Counted from the first letter of the stretch, positions 36,230 through 45,921 are shown. The stretch is 64,000 nt of DNA from Bacteroidota bacterium (GCA_947477885.1 CANJUD010000007.1:96846-160845); one strand, 5' to 3'. The notes: generated by a model from the sequence alone, not told the origin. Translations and numbers: made by a program.

Positions 36230-36829
36230 ATGAAAAGAATATTATACTTATTGCCGTTTGTTTTATTGATGTCTTGCAGGCCAACAAAATTTGTTTGTAA
36301 CCAGCAACTGATTACATCGAAAGAACCAATTGTAGCGGCTACACGTGAGCTAAATGCGGAATTTGATTCTATTATTTCCACAAATTATTTCCATAAGATA
36401 AGTATTCCAAAATATACTCATAATCACAGCACTCAAACTGTAAAAAACAATATAGTATTCAATAAAATTCTCAGTACTATCTTTGCAAAACCTCAAGATT
36501 CTTCTTTTAAAAACCCAGGTTTACAAAAAGCAAAAGATGCGATGGATGATGAGGGAAATTGGATTACTGCTTATTTTGTATTCTTAGGTTTATTGGTTTT
36601 ATTTCTTTTAACACTTTCTGGTGCCATTAGCTTTGGAATTTTTTTGAGTGAAGAGATATTGATTATGCTGGTGGGAATATCTGCTGTAGCAATGCTGGTT
36701 TCTTATATTGGATCATTAGCTAGGTATTATAAAAACAAAGCAATCGTAAATGGATACCCTTCAGAAATGAAACGTCATAATTTGCATAAAACAGTGCTGT
36801 TAATTATACTTTTAATGTTTTGTATATAA
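36230..36829 (+). CDS. Putative lipoprotein with C-terminal membrane helices
   Basis: A 199-residue protein with a lipobox (LLMSC, Cys at about residue 16), a middle KNPGLQKAKDAMDDEGNWITAYFVFLG motif and hydrophobic helices (about residues 120-165). The same layout is found in the broken copy that follows, so they are tandem paralogues. The function is unknown; the motif K-D-A-x-D-x-E-x-x-W is shared by both. Confidence 0.65.
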   Translation: MKRILYLLPFVLLMSCRPTKFVCNQQLITSKEPIVAATRELNAEFDSIISTNYFHKISIPKYTHNHSTQTVKNNIVFNKILSTIFAKPQDSSFKNPGLQKAKDAMDDEGNWITAYFVFLGLLVLFLLTLSGAISFGIFLSEEILIMLVGISAVAMLVSYIGSLARYYKNKAIVNGYPSEMKRHNLHKTVLLIILLMFCI

Positions 36830-36855
36830 TAGATTAGAAAAAATAAAACTATATA

Positions 36856-37484
36856 ATAAAAAAATTATTATATACATTACCTCTTATTTTTATGCGCTCA
36901 TGTAAACAAACAAAATTCATATGCAACCCGCAACTTGTTTTACGGCAGCAAAAACTGGCTGCTGTTTTTCCAGATACCAGTAAAATAGATGGGAAGGTCA
37001 ATATTAGTGTACCGCATGAAACAGAAGTTAATGCTGTTAAACCCATATCGGTTTAGAAAAAAACAAAGTAAAGGTAATAAATCACTAGTAATATTTGATA
37101 AATTTTTACCAAAAATCAATCATCCCAAAGATACTTTACTTAATGACCCGGGATTTAAGAAGGCAAAAGATGCATTGGACTTAGAAGAAAAATGGCTCAA
37201 AGCATTTTTTATTTTTTTCGGGACAGGGATTTTCGTAGCATTGGCATTTTTTGGGATTATACCATTGGCATTAGGGATTGGTGAGGAACCTGCTACTATA
37301 TATATTATTCGGTGCGTTTGTAGGATACAGTATTACTTATTATGGAATTATTATAATATTCTTAATGCATATAGGTTTATTTAAAAATTATAAAGAAGAA
37401 AAGGACAAACATCTAAAATATGTATTGGGATTCTTTTTACTTCCCGCCTTAAAACTTGCCTTGTTATTCCTTTTGATACTATAG
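36856..37484 (+). pseudogene. Decayed tandem copy of the preceding lipoprotein gene
   Basis: The translated pieces parallel the upstream gene: KKLLYTLPLIFMRSCKQTKFIC (signal and lipobox), then DPGFKKAKDALDLEEKWLKAFFIFFG, then membrane helices. But the start codon position reads ATA (36856) instead of ATG, a TAG and frame change occur near 37053, and a second frame change occurs near 37290-37310 at a TA repeat. Three lesions make a pseudogene likely, though sequence error could explain some. Confidence 0.75.
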
Positions 37485-37713
37485 TTCAACTGTAAATTTA
37501 AAATATTTTTTTAATTTATAACGTCTAGTACTTTTATTTTACTAGTTTTTAATATGCTGTATTTCAATTATTAGCAGCGTTATTTTTCCCATTGGGATTT
37601 TTACTTTAATTGTTTTTTGACCCAAATTGATGGTAGTAATACCTACAATTTTGCATCGTTCAATAGAAACAAAAACATTTAAAAAATAACAAATTAAAAA
37701 AACAATTATTATC

Positions 37714-39396
37714 ATGAAAAAATTAACAATTATTAAAACTCTTGCCTGTGTGGCAATGCTTTTAGGGTTCACTGTTACCTCAAACAGTCAAGCTTACATT
37801 AGAGCTACTCCTTATGGTCAAGCCGCTGCAACTATGGATGTGGGCCGTGGCATCGTTAGTGACAGTGACGGAAGTTATTTTGTGACTGGTTATTTTAGTG
37901 GAACCGTTAGTTTTGGCGGAGCGAATTTAGTTTCAGCAGGCGGCCGCGATATTTTTGTCGCAAAGTATTCAACCGCTGGTGTGCATCAATGGTCGGTAAG
38001 AGCAGGAGGTGCAAATGACGATGAGGGTGCTTCGGTGGCAATTGACAAAGAAGACAGTGTTTATGTTACAGGATATTATACCGGATCCGGAACAACAGGA
38101 AATTTTGCAACAACCATAGGCTGGGGCGGCCGCGATATTTTTGTACATAAACTTTCAAAAACAAATGGTGCTTCTTATAGTTTGTATATGGCAGGCAGCA
38201 CAGGAAATGACGAGGGAACTAGTATTTGCTTTAATGTATATACCAACACCGTTTTTGCCACAGGTTACCATAGCAATAATTGCAAATTCAACAGCGGCGG
38301 AGTAATTGCATCAACTGGCGAAAATGTGTTTACTATAAATCTAAATCCATTGCTTCAAAATATGTGGGTAAGAGCTGGCGGCAGTGCAGGTAGCGACCGC
38401 GGCCAATCGGTTTGTACAGACGATTCTGGCAGGGTTTATATCACTGGGTATTATACGGGCAATGCCACCTTTAGCACTAAAACCATTAACAGTTATGGTG
38501 GTAGCGATGTCTTTTTTGTAAAGTACGACGGCGTTGGAAATTTGATGGCAATACAACGTGCCGGATCAGCTACAAATGATGGAGGTAATGGTATTACTTG
38601 CGATGGCGTGGGAACTATATATGTAACTGGTTATCATTCAAACAATGCAACATTTGGTGCAGCGGTTTTGGCAGCAACCCTTTATGATATATTTATTACG
38701 AAGCTTGATTATACATTAAGTTTTATTTCGTCTATATCGCCCGGTTCAGCCACCAATGATGCAGGGAATGGAATTGTTTTAGATAGGTTTTGCAATACCT
38801 TATATACTACTGGTTATGCTAGTACTGGAATTGACTTTGGAGGAGGCGTAAGAGCGATAAATGCTCAGGGAGTATTTTTGCTTCGTACCGATTTGGCACT
38901 TGCCCGGGTATGGGACAATATTGCCGATGGCACTGTTGACGAGCAAGGTAATTCAGTTGCCTGCAATGGATCGAAAAGAATTATGGTAACCGGTTTTACC
39001 AGAAGTACCAACTGCAGCTTTTCTGGAAATATTGCTGCTTCAAGGGGCCTAGCTGATATATTTCATGCCGAGTTTCAAGAGCCTGGTGCTGCTTGTGCAG
39101 GTGCAGGTGCTCCAGGAATGTTTGATCCTGAAAATCAAAATACAAATGTAGAAACTGTGGTAAATATTAATGATATCAATATATATCCAAATCCTACAAA
39201 CAACATCGTAAATTTAAATACAAATGATGTTATCACCAAAGTAATAGTTATAGATTTGGCTGGAAAAATTATCACTACTTCTAACCCCAATACAAATACT
39301 ACAACCATCGATTTGACCGACTACCCCAACGGTATATATATATTAAATATAACAATCAATGGCCAACAACTCCATAAAAAAATAATCAAAGAATAG
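37714..39396 (+). CDS. Secreted beta-propeller-like protein with type IX sorting domain (type A)
   Basis: A 560-residue protein with a signal peptide (MKKLTIIKTLACVAMLLGFTVTSNSQA), about seven SBBP-type repeats of about 60 residues each (pattern GG-DIFVxKY, RAGG, DEG-S-D-x-SVYVTGYYTG), and a C-terminal type IX sorting domain (ININDINIYPNPTNNIVNL to GQQLHKKIIKE). It should be exported by the Por/T9SS and anchored or released at the cell surface. The repeat number is from reading, not alignment. Its terminator lies 28 bases after the stop. Confidence 0.88.
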   Translation: MKKLTIIKTLACVAMLLGFTVTSNSQAYIRATPYGQAAATMDVGRGIVSDSDGSYFVTGYFSGTVSFGGANLVSAGGRDIFVAKYSTAGVHQWSVRAGGANDDEGASVAIDKEDSVYVTGYYTGSGTTGNFATTIGWGGRDIFVHKLSKTNGASYSLYMAGSTGNDEGTSICFNVYTNTVFATGYHSNNCKFNSGGVIASTGENVFTINLNPLLQNMWVRAGGSAGSDRGQSVCTDDSGRVYITGYYTGNATFSTKTINSYGGSDVFFVKYDGVGNLMAIQRAGSATNDGGNGITCDGVGTIYVTGYHSNNATFGAAVLAATLYDIFITKLDYTLSFISSISPGSATNDAGNGIVLDRFCNTLYTTGYASTGIDFGGGVRAINAQGVFLLRTDLALARVWDNIADGTVDEQGNSVACNGSKRIMVTGFTRSTNCSFSGNIAASRGLADIFHAEFQEPGAACAGAGAPGMFDPENQNTNVETVVNINDINIYPNPTNNIVNLNTNDVITKVIVIDLAGKIITTSNPNTNTTTIDLTDYPNGIYILNITINGQQLHKKIIKE

Positions 39397-39424
39397 GGCT
39401 ATTCTTGATTTCATGTGTAATGAG

Positions 39425-39458
39425 CCGCATGGGTATTAATCTACCTGTGCGGTTTTTT
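39425..39458 (+). terminator. Intrinsic terminator of the type IX cargo gene
   Basis: An 11-bp stem CCGCATGGGTA / TACCTGTGCGG with two G-T pairs, followed by TTTTTT. It overlaps the last codon region of the convergent helical-repeat gene (stop at 39436). Confidence 0.8.
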
Positions 39459-40983
39459 GTTTTTTCAGTTTCAACAAATCTTTATAGTGTATATTCTCTA
39501 TCTTACTTTCCACCCAAGTAATAAAATCAAATATCTTGAAGAACTTCTTCTCATAAGGGTCTTCCTGTATCTTTAATAATTCTTTTTTGAAATTGATATA
39601 GGCATTATTTATCTTTTTTTCATCTCCTAGCGATATATAGTTTTTCATGAATTTGATAATGGCCTTTTCCACCGTAAACAATTTTTCACGTTTATTTAAA
39701 AATCTATATGTGGAATTAATGGCATACTCGAGGTAAAATCCATCATCCAATTCCAAATGTATAATCAAATTAAAAATACGGGCAAAGCAATGTGCATCTT
39801 CACGCATTTCAACTTCACGCATATTGATAATTTTATTAATCCAGAACACGGCCTGCTTGTAGTCTTCCCCACCATAAGCTATTAGCGAGCTGCTAATGAA
39901 TATACGACAGGAGTCTTCTATATTTAATGATTTTTCAAATAAGGGCAATTCGGTTTTTATATTTTTCAATATATCAAGGCAGGTTGTATAATCAATAATT
40001 TGCTGATAGTATATTAATGAAAAAACAGATGTTTCTGTAAATATTTTTTGTTTCAATTCCACATCATAGGTTTCTACATTTTTTAATATATTAATATATT
40101 TTGGCAGCTCTTTTAATTTGCCCGCATGGTAAGCAATATATAAAAAATCGGAAACTAAAATGATATAATTCTTTTTGTATTCATTAATCATCCATTCGTT
40201 TTGCTCCCAGATGGAAATTTGCTTACGCTTAGTTTTATAGGCGTCTTCGGTTTCGTTAATAATCCAAAGATATATACTATGCAGTTCGTAAAATGAATTT
40301 AAAGAGTATAATGTTTTGGCTGAACTAGTGTCTTGCATCAACTCATTTTGCAACAATTTTTTCAGCGTGCCCATCTTATCATCACTGCGAATGTATTTTT
40401 CGTTTTTCAAAACTTTTTGCGATTCGAAAAACAAACTCATAAACAAACTTTTATTATTTAGTTTTTCTACAATCAGTTTTTCCTCATCCATTATTTTGTT
40501 AAGTCCATGTTTGATGTCACCCATCCGCATGTCCACAATCATTTCTTTTTCTATCTCCAAAATCTCAAGCATACGGGTCATTTTCTCGTGCTTGGTGGCT
40601 ATGTCGAAGGCTTTGGCTAGGTACTTTACCGCTTGTTTGAAAAGTCCTTTTTGTTGTAATAGTTTCACCGAACCAATCATATCATTGATTTTAAAATCGA
40701 TACTTTTTTTACGATGATACTCGCTAAGCGATTTTAGTATAAGTTCGAACAATTGATTTTTGAGAACAGGTAAATGGGTAATTTGAAGTTTACTTTTTAC
40801 CATCACTTTTAACTTCTCATCATCAAAATTTTTCTGCCCATCAATCGCATCAAAAAGCATCACATAATTGAACTGACTTTTGGTTTCGCCATCATCGTTT
40901 TTCTGGGCAAATACTTTAAAATATCGTTTCTCGTTTTTCGATAATGATTTGATAAGTTTGAAAAGCTGTTCACGGGTTTCCAT
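39436..40983 (-). CDS. Helical-repeat protein of unknown function
   Basis: A 515-residue, mostly alpha-helical protein opening METREQLFKLIKSLSKNEKRYFKVFA, a start conserved in a family of uncharacterised Bacteroidota proteins. The helices resemble TPR-like units (GLFKQAVKYLAKAFDIATKHEKM; AYGGEDYKQAVFWINKIINM) but are diverged. There is no signal peptide and no catalytic motif. It is a single gene with terminators on both sides. Regulatory or scaffold roles are possible. Confidence 0.7.
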   Translation of the reverse strand: METREQLFKLIKSLSKNEKRYFKVFAQKNDDGETKSQFNYVMLFDAIDGQKNFDDEKLKVMVKSKLQITHLPVLKNQLFELILKSLSEYHRKKSIDFKINDMIGSVKLLQQKGLFKQAVKYLAKAFDIATKHEKMTRMLEILEIEKEMIVDMRMGDIKHGLNKIMDEEKLIVEKLNNKSLFMSLFFESQKVLKNEKYIRSDDKMGTLKKLLQNELMQDTSSAKTLYSLNSFYELHSIYLWIINETEDAYKTKRKQISIWEQNEWMINEYKKNYIILVSDFLYIAYHAGKLKELPKYINILKNVETYDVELKQKIFTETSVFSLIYYQQIIDYTTCLDILKNIKTELPLFEKSLNIEDSCRIFISSSLIAYGGEDYKQAVFWINKIINMREVEMREDAHCFARIFNLIIHLELDDGFYLEYAINSTYRFLNKREKLFTVEKAIIKFMKNYISLGDEKKINNAYINFKKELLKIQEDPYEKKFFKIFDFITWVESKIENIHYKDLLKLKKQKTAQVD

Positions 40984-41148
40984 ATTTTTTTAAAAATTAA
41001 TCAGACAAATGTAGGCATTTGGAATTTAAGAAAAAAAGTTTGAAAATATTGAATTACAATTGTTAAAGATGCCATATAGTATTGTAGCAATGTAATAAAT
41101 TCAGAATTTTGTGATGAGAATGTGAAATTATTCAACCATATTTGAACT

Positions 41149-42723
41149 ATGAATAAGATCAAATATAAACTCCTGTTGCTACTGAGCATAGCGACATTCT
41201 GCTGTTCAGCCCAGGTGGGCATAGGTACAAATACGCCAGATTCTTCGGCTATCTTACACCTGCAAAGCACAAGTAAGGGATTTTTGCCTACAAGGATGAC
41301 TATCACCCAAAAGGATTCCATTAAAAATGCAGCAAATGGACTGATGGTATACGATACCGACAGTAATGATTTCTCATTTTACAAAAGCAGTAAATGGGAT
41401 TATCTCGCTCCCTATAGTAAAGTGTGGTCAATATTCGGAACCGCTACCGACCATTTGCCCGATACTTTTATTTGGCTTGGCACAAGAGATAATACACCCC
41501 TCAAGTTTATGGTGAACGGAGGGCGTGCCGGTATCATAGACCATAATTATATGAATGCATACTTGGGCTACCAATCTGGAAAATCGAGTGCTTTCTCGGC
41601 AACACGCAATGCATTTTTGGGCGACTCTACAGGATACCTAACAGATAATGGGCATGACAATTCGTTTATTGGAAAGAGTGCTGGATTTGGAAATACCAGC
41701 GGTTTATATAATAATTATGTAGGTGCCATGTCAGGATATTCTGCATCAACTGCAAATCATAACAATACGTTAGGATACCAAACATTATATAAAAATACCG
41801 ATGGAGATAAAAATGTAGGTATTTCTAGTAATTCATTATATAATAATTCCTCGGGCGATTGTAACTTAGGAATAGGCTATCAAACATTATATAAAAATAC
41901 AACTGGAAGTTATAATATAGCTTTGGGTTGCGATGCCTTAAGTACAAATACTACGGGTAGTAATAATGTATCTATTGGAGGCTCGTCGTTAGGTGTTTTA
42001 ACAGTAGGAGACATGAATGTAGCTGTAGGAACTGATGCGATGCGAAACCAACGCACAGGGATAGAAAATACAGCGATTGGTGCGGGAGCCCTAGTCAATG
42101 ACTCCATTGGTCAGGCCAATACTGCTGTGGGGAAAGAAGCTATGAAGAATAATAAAATCGGAAATAACAATATAGCTTTGGGTTGCAAGGCTGATATGTC
42201 TTCGCCCAGTCTTTTCAATGCAACTATTATAGGTTTTAATACAACAATTGATTCTAGTAACTCAGTTAGAATTGGAAATTCTCAAGTAAAACGTTGGGGC
42301 TTGGGCGTAAATGTAGGCCAAGGCAAAGCCTTTGTGGTAGGCTCAGACAGTACAAATGGTAACGGTGCAAACTTATCAATAGGTGGTACATGGACCAATG
42401 CATCATCATTCATTAAAAAAGACCGCATACAATTATTGGATGGAAATGATATATTGAAAAAAGTTATGGAATTGCATATTGATGGTTGGTATTATAAGGG
42501 CACAAATGAATATCATATTGGACCTTATGCGGAAGAGTTCTATCATACTTTCAATACGGGCACCGACCAACATTATATAAGCACGGTAGACCCTGCGGGT
42601 ATTGCCCTTAAAGCTATTCAAGAATTGAATAAACAGAATGAAAATTTGAAAACAGAAAATGAATTATTGAAAAACAGATTGGATAGATTGGAGCAATATA
42701 TTAATTTGCAGGGGAAGAAGTAG
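41149..42723 (+). CDS. Exported tail-fibre-like protein with an S74-type chaperone end
   Basis: A 524-residue protein with a signal peptide (MNKIKYKLLLLLSIATFCCSAQ), an N-terminal QVGIGTNTPDSSAILHLQST block found in Bacteroidota surface proteins, central YadA-head-like repeats (NTLGYQTLYKNTDGDKNVGI, NIALGCDALSTNTTGSNNVSIGG, about 10 copies), and a C-terminal block (YHIGPYAEEFYHTF, ISTVDPAGIALKAIQEL) like the intramolecular chaperone of endosialidases (peptidase S74), followed by a coiled coil. It is likely a trimeric surface fibre. No phage genes surround it. Confidence 0.8.
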   Translation: MNKIKYKLLLLLSIATFCCSAQVGIGTNTPDSSAILHLQSTSKGFLPTRMTITQKDSIKNAANGLMVYDTDSNDFSFYKSSKWDYLAPYSKVWSIFGTATDHLPDTFIWLGTRDNTPLKFMVNGGRAGIIDHNYMNAYLGYQSGKSSAFSATRNAFLGDSTGYLTDNGHDNSFIGKSAGFGNTSGLYNNYVGAMSGYSASTANHNNTLGYQTLYKNTDGDKNVGISSNSLYNNSSGDCNLGIGYQTLYKNTTGSYNIALGCDALSTNTTGSNNVSIGGSSLGVLTVGDMNVAVGTDAMRNQRTGIENTAIGAGALVNDSIGQANTAVGKEAMKNNKIGNNNIALGCKADMSSPSLFNATIIGFNTTIDSSNSVRIGNSQVKRWGLGVNVGQGKAFVVGSDSTNGNGANLSIGGTWTNASSFIKKDRIQLLDGNDILKKVMELHIDGWYYKGTNEYHIGPYAEEFYHTFNTGTDQHYISTVDPAGIALKAIQELNKQNENLKTENELLKNRLDRLEQYINLQGKK

Positions 42724-42732
42724 TTATAGTAT

Positions 42733-43449
42733 TTATTCTATTTTAATGGACAAGGCTGCCGGGATTTTTATAGTTTTCGCTTTGTTTGAACCCACTGCTT
42801 CAAAACCATTCAATTGGATTAAATCGCCAGTCTTTGCATTCTTAATATATTCTTTTATTTGTGGTGTAACCATTTGACCCGTTACCGTAAAATATCCAGA
42901 TGCAGCACTATCAGCGGGGGTATGCAGTTTTGAAGAAGGTGTATACACAAAATTAAATTTTGTAATTATATAATTCATTCCTTCAAAAGGCAAGTCATCA
43001 CCGAAGCCGGCAAATACCGTATCCTGTTTTAAAACATCTTTCAATGATGCAGCACCAGTGGCCAAATTACCCAATAAAGCATAATATTTGGGTACGCTCT
43101 TCACCCTAAAATGTGTATACCCTTTATACATTCCTTTTACCATCGTGGTAATATATACATCTTTTGCTTTGGGATAAGCTACTGCTATATAATGTCCAAA
43201 TTTCACCATGCGCACATCCGCTCCATCTGAGCAGGAGATAGTAATATCTTCCAGCTTTTCGCCCGGCACGGAAACTGAGATAGGATTTTCCATACCAATA
43301 TATAATACATTCATATTGTCAGCAGCAATTACTGCTTCATTTGGGAATTGCAATTGTATAATACTATCGGTTTTTGTTTGGCTTTTAACAGTTGTTATGT
43401 TTATTGTTAAAAGTAATAATAGTGGCAATGTGTATTTTATTTTTTTCAT
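42733..43449 (-). CDS. Stand-alone GldM-like periplasmic domain protein
   Basis: A 238-residue exported protein (signal MKKIKYTLPLLLLLTINITTVKS) starting at the ATG at 43449. The sequence AVIAADNMNVLYIGMENPISVSVPG with the following beta-rich segments matches the two C-terminal periplasmic domains of the gliding/T9SS motor protein GldM. The N-terminal membrane helix and first two domains of GldM are absent, and no gldKLN genes are adjacent. It might bind T9SS or outer-membrane partners; the role is unknown. Confidence 0.65.
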   Translation of the reverse strand: MKKIKYTLPLLLLLTINITTVKSQTKTDSIIQLQFPNEAVIAADNMNVLYIGMENPISVSVPGEKLEDITISCSDGADVRMVKFGHYIAVAYPKAKDVYITTMVKGMYKGYTHFRVKSVPKYYALLGNLATGAASLKDVLKQDTVFAGFGDDLPFEGMNYIITKFNFVYTPSSKLHTPADSAASGYFTVTGQMVTPQIKEYIKNAKTGDLIQLNGFEAVGSNKAKTIKIPAALSIKIE

Positions 43450-43462
43450 GGTATTATATTGA

Positions 43463-44293
43463 TTACAAATTAACAATAGAAATCCTTTCCCCACCACAAT
43501 AAATATTCATCCGATTTTCTTTCAAAAATCCCGCTAAAGTCATCCCCGATTCTTTGGCTAAATCAACTGCTAAACTACTTGGGGCACCAATAGCCGCAAC
43601 CACTCTTATACCGGCCATCATTGCTTTTTGTATCAGCTCAAAACTTGCACGACCGCTCAGTAATAATATATAGTTTTCAAGCGGCAATAAATTTTCTTTC
43701 AGGCAAAATCCTATCAGTTTGTCTAGTGCATTATGGCGACCAACATCTTCTCTCAGTGTTATCATATTTCCTTCCAAATCAAATAAAGCCGATGCATGAA
43801 GTCCGCCAGTACTTTCAAAAATTTCTTGTTGTTGGCGTAATGTGGCTGGTAATTTATATAATACTTCAGGAGCAATAGGTTTATTAATTGTATTTGACAA
43901 TCCTATTCTGCAATTCGTTTTAATGGCGTCGATACTAGATTTGCCGCACACGCCGCAACTAGAGGTTGTATAGAAATTTCTTTCCAAGGAAGATAATTTT
44001 AATTCCACCTCAGGTTTTATTTCGACACAAACTATGTTTTCATCTACCAATGTATTATATGCTTTTTCTACTTCTGAGTAATTGGTAATAATCCCCTCTG
44101 TATATAAAAAACCAGTAGCCAATTCAGGGTCGTTGCCCGGTGTCCGCATGGTGACTGATATACTTTTGGTCGTTCTGTCAGGGCCATGCACCATTCGTAT
44201 TTCCAAGGGTTCTTCTTGGGCAAGCATATCGTCGGCGGTAATGAATTTATTACCCGCTAGTTTTTGTATTTGAACAGTAGTTGTGATATTCAT
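43463..44293 (-). CDS. fdhD: Formate dehydrogenase accessory sulfurtransferase FdhD
   Basis: A 276-residue FdhD that passes sulfur to the molybdenum cofactor of formate dehydrogenase. The redox pair TSSCGVCGKSSIDAI (CxxC at about residue 113) and the blocks GGLHASALFDLEGNM, LREDVGRHNALDKLIG and RASFELIQKAMMAGI are intact. It follows mobA and lies 13 bases upstream of the GldM-domain gene on the same strand. The formate dehydrogenase itself is outside the window. Confidence 0.93.
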   Translation of the reverse strand: MNITTTVQIQKLAGNKFITADDMLAQEEPLEIRMVHGPDRTTKSISVTMRTPGNDPELATGFLYTEGIITNYSEVEKAYNTLVDENIVCVEIKPEVELKLSSLERNFYTTSSCGVCGKSSIDAIKTNCRIGLSNTINKPIAPEVLYKLPATLRQQQEIFESTGGLHASALFDLEGNMITLREDVGRHNALDKLIGFCLKENLLPLENYILLLSGRASFELIQKAMMAGIRVVAAIGAPSSLAVDLAKESGMTLAGFLKENRMNIYCGGERISIVNL

Positions 44294-44360
44294 TATAACG
44301 TTATTTTAATATTTTATTGTTTTTTCAGGTCCTTGGTTGATGTCCCCACCAGCCAAATGA

Positions 44361-44957
44361 TTATGACTGCCTATGGTTGGTGTTGTCACCAACAATTCTT
44401 GTAGCTATCTCATATTCTTCTTTTGTATCTACACTCTGTATCGTTTGCATTGTTTCAGGTATGATATAATGTGCATCATGTTCCAATAAAAAATGTTTCA
44501 AACTGTAATTCTGTTTATTATATTCTTTGCTTAATAATTCTTTGCAATTTTTTTCATAAATGCCTAATAGTGGTTCTGGTATTTTTAATTCAGTATTATA
44601 GTATGTAGTTGCTACAGCATTTTTATTCCTGTTTTCTATAAGCAAAGATATATCCTTCTGTTGTATATATGGATAATCGCAACCTATTGTCAGCCAACTG
44701 GTTTCATGTTCCTTAAATGCTCTAAGTAGCGCAGCCATTGGGCCAATGTCCTCAATTTTATCCACTAAATAATTATATTTAGTTTCTATATTCTCCTTTT
44801 GATTTTTATTGCAAGATATATATACTTTGTCACAAAAGGATTTCAGTAAATTATATATATAATATCGCTGCTGCATACCATGGTAGTTGAGCATGCTTTT
44901 GTCGGTGCCCATTCTGCTGCTATGTCCGCCACAAACTACCAGGCCATTCATATACAT
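44361..44957 (-). CDS. mobA: Molybdenum cofactor guanylyltransferase MobA
   Basis: A 198-residue MobA-type nucleotidyltransferase: GLVVCGGHSSRMGTDKSML at the N terminus (nucleotide loop), IGPMAALLRAF, TIGCDYPYIQQKDI and an end with SLKHFLLEHD. It attaches GMP to the molybdenum cofactor. It starts one base after the lpxD stop codon, so the two are cotranscribed. The last codons (GDNTNHRQS) are encoded by a family C intergenic repeat that has become part of the gene. Confidence 0.9.
   Translation of the reverse strand: MYMNGLVVCGGHSSRMGTDKSMLNYHGMQQRYYIYNLLKSFCDKVYISCNKNQKENIETKYNYLVDKIEDIGPMAALLRAFKEHETSWLTIGCDYPYIQQKDISLLIENRNKNAVATTYYNTELKIPEPLLGIYEKNCKELLSKEYNKQNYSLKHFLLEHDAHYIIPETMQTIQSVDTKEEYEIATRIVGDNTNHRQS
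44367..44393. repeat. Family C repeat inside the end of mobA
   Basis: CTGCCTATGGTTGGTGTTGT plus CACCAAC, which differs at one position in 27 from the reverse complement of 33762-33788. Looser relatives are at 11563-11587 and 63044-63060. Confidence 0.8.
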
Positions 44958-44958
44958 A

Positions 44959-45894
44959 TTATTTGGTTCTTTTTTCTTTGGTGAGCCGAGCTAGTGTTGC
45001 AAGTTCCATCAGGAATTGACGGATTTCTTTGGCAGGGGCACCAAAATAAGTTTTACCACCTTCCAAGCTTTTTGATACCCCCGATTGAGCTCCTAATATA
45101 GCACCTTTGCCAATCGTGATATCTTTGGTAACACCCACTTGGCCCCATAGTATTACGTCGTCTTCCAGCGTGGTAACTCCAGCAATTCCGCATTGTCCCG
45201 CTATAATACAATTCTGCCCGATTTTGTTATCATGCCCAATTTGTACAAGGTTATCTATTTTCGTTCCGCGTCCTATAATAGTGTCGCCAGAAACACCACG
45301 GTCGATGGTGACATTGCAGCCAATTTCTACCCAGTCCTCCACAACTGCTCTTCCACAACTATGCATTTTAATAAAATTTCCGGGCAAACGTTTATAATAA
45401 AACGCATCGCCACCTATCGTTGTATTTGCATGAATCACTACATTATTTCCTATAATACTGTGGTCGTAAATTACCACATTGGGATATATAATACAATTGC
45501 TGCCGATGCTAACATTATTGCCGATGATAGCTCCAGTATGTATATAAGTATTTTCTCCAATTTCTGTATTTTGCCCTTTGTGAAAAATTGTATTTGCCGG
45601 TTGTTGTAGGGGTCTGAAATATTGCGTAAGGAAATTATAATCACGGAAAGGATTTTCACTGATGAGCAAACATTTCCCTTCAGGGCACGGCACTTCTTTG
45701 TCTATAATAATGACAGAAGCATTTGAGGTTAAAGCTTTAGTATAATACTTCTCAAAATCAACAAAAGTGATATCGCCTTCGGCCACCATGTGTATTTCGT
45801 TGATGCCCCTAATTTTATAATTCGCATCGCCAACGGCCGTGGCGTTTATCAGACTACAAATGGAGCTTAGGGTTTGTGGGGATTCAAATTGCAT
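44959..45894 (-). CDS. lpxD: UDP-3-O-acylglucosamine N-acyltransferase, LpxD type
   Basis: A 311-residue hexapeptide-repeat acyltransferase. It has an N-terminal uridine-binding-like domain (ITFVDFEKYYTKALTSNASVIIID) and a long left-handed helix (TEIGENTYIHTGAIIGNNVSIGSNCIIYPNVVIYD) with the catalytic-type region IGGDAFYY followed by GCNVTIDRGVSGDT and QIGHDNKIGQNCII. It adds the second acyl chain in lipid A synthesis if a true LpxD. It is somewhat shorter than the enterobacterial form. The minus-strand box TATTTTTG at 45914-45921 may be its promoter. Confidence 0.85.
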   Translation of the reverse strand: MQFESPQTLSSICSLINATAVGDANYKIRGINEIHMVAEGDITFVDFEKYYTKALTSNASVIIIDKEVPCPEGKCLLISENPFRDYNFLTQYFRPLQQPANTIFHKGQNTEIGENTYIHTGAIIGNNVSIGSNCIIYPNVVIYDHSIIGNNVVIHANTTIGGDAFYYKRLPGNFIKMHSCGRAVVEDWVEIGCNVTIDRGVSGDTIIGRGTKIDNLVQIGHDNKIGQNCIIAGQCGIAGVTTLEDDVILWGQVGVTKDITIGKGAILGAQSGVSKSLEGGKTYFGAPAKEIRQFLMELATLARLTKEKRTK

Positions 45895-45913
45895 AATCGG
45901 TTAAATAATCCTA

Positions 45914-45921
45914 CAAAAATA
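45914..45921 (-). promoter_or_regulatory. Candidate -7 box for the lpxD-mobA-fdhD run
   Basis: TATTTTTG on the minus strand matches TAnnTTTG and ends 20 bases before the lpxD start. No TTG is seen at the -33 spacing. Confidence 0.4.

Noticed and set aside
41149..42723. Prophage tail fibre
   Set aside because: The S74-type end is shared with phage fibres, but the signal peptide and the lack of any phage neighbours fit a bacterial surface protein.
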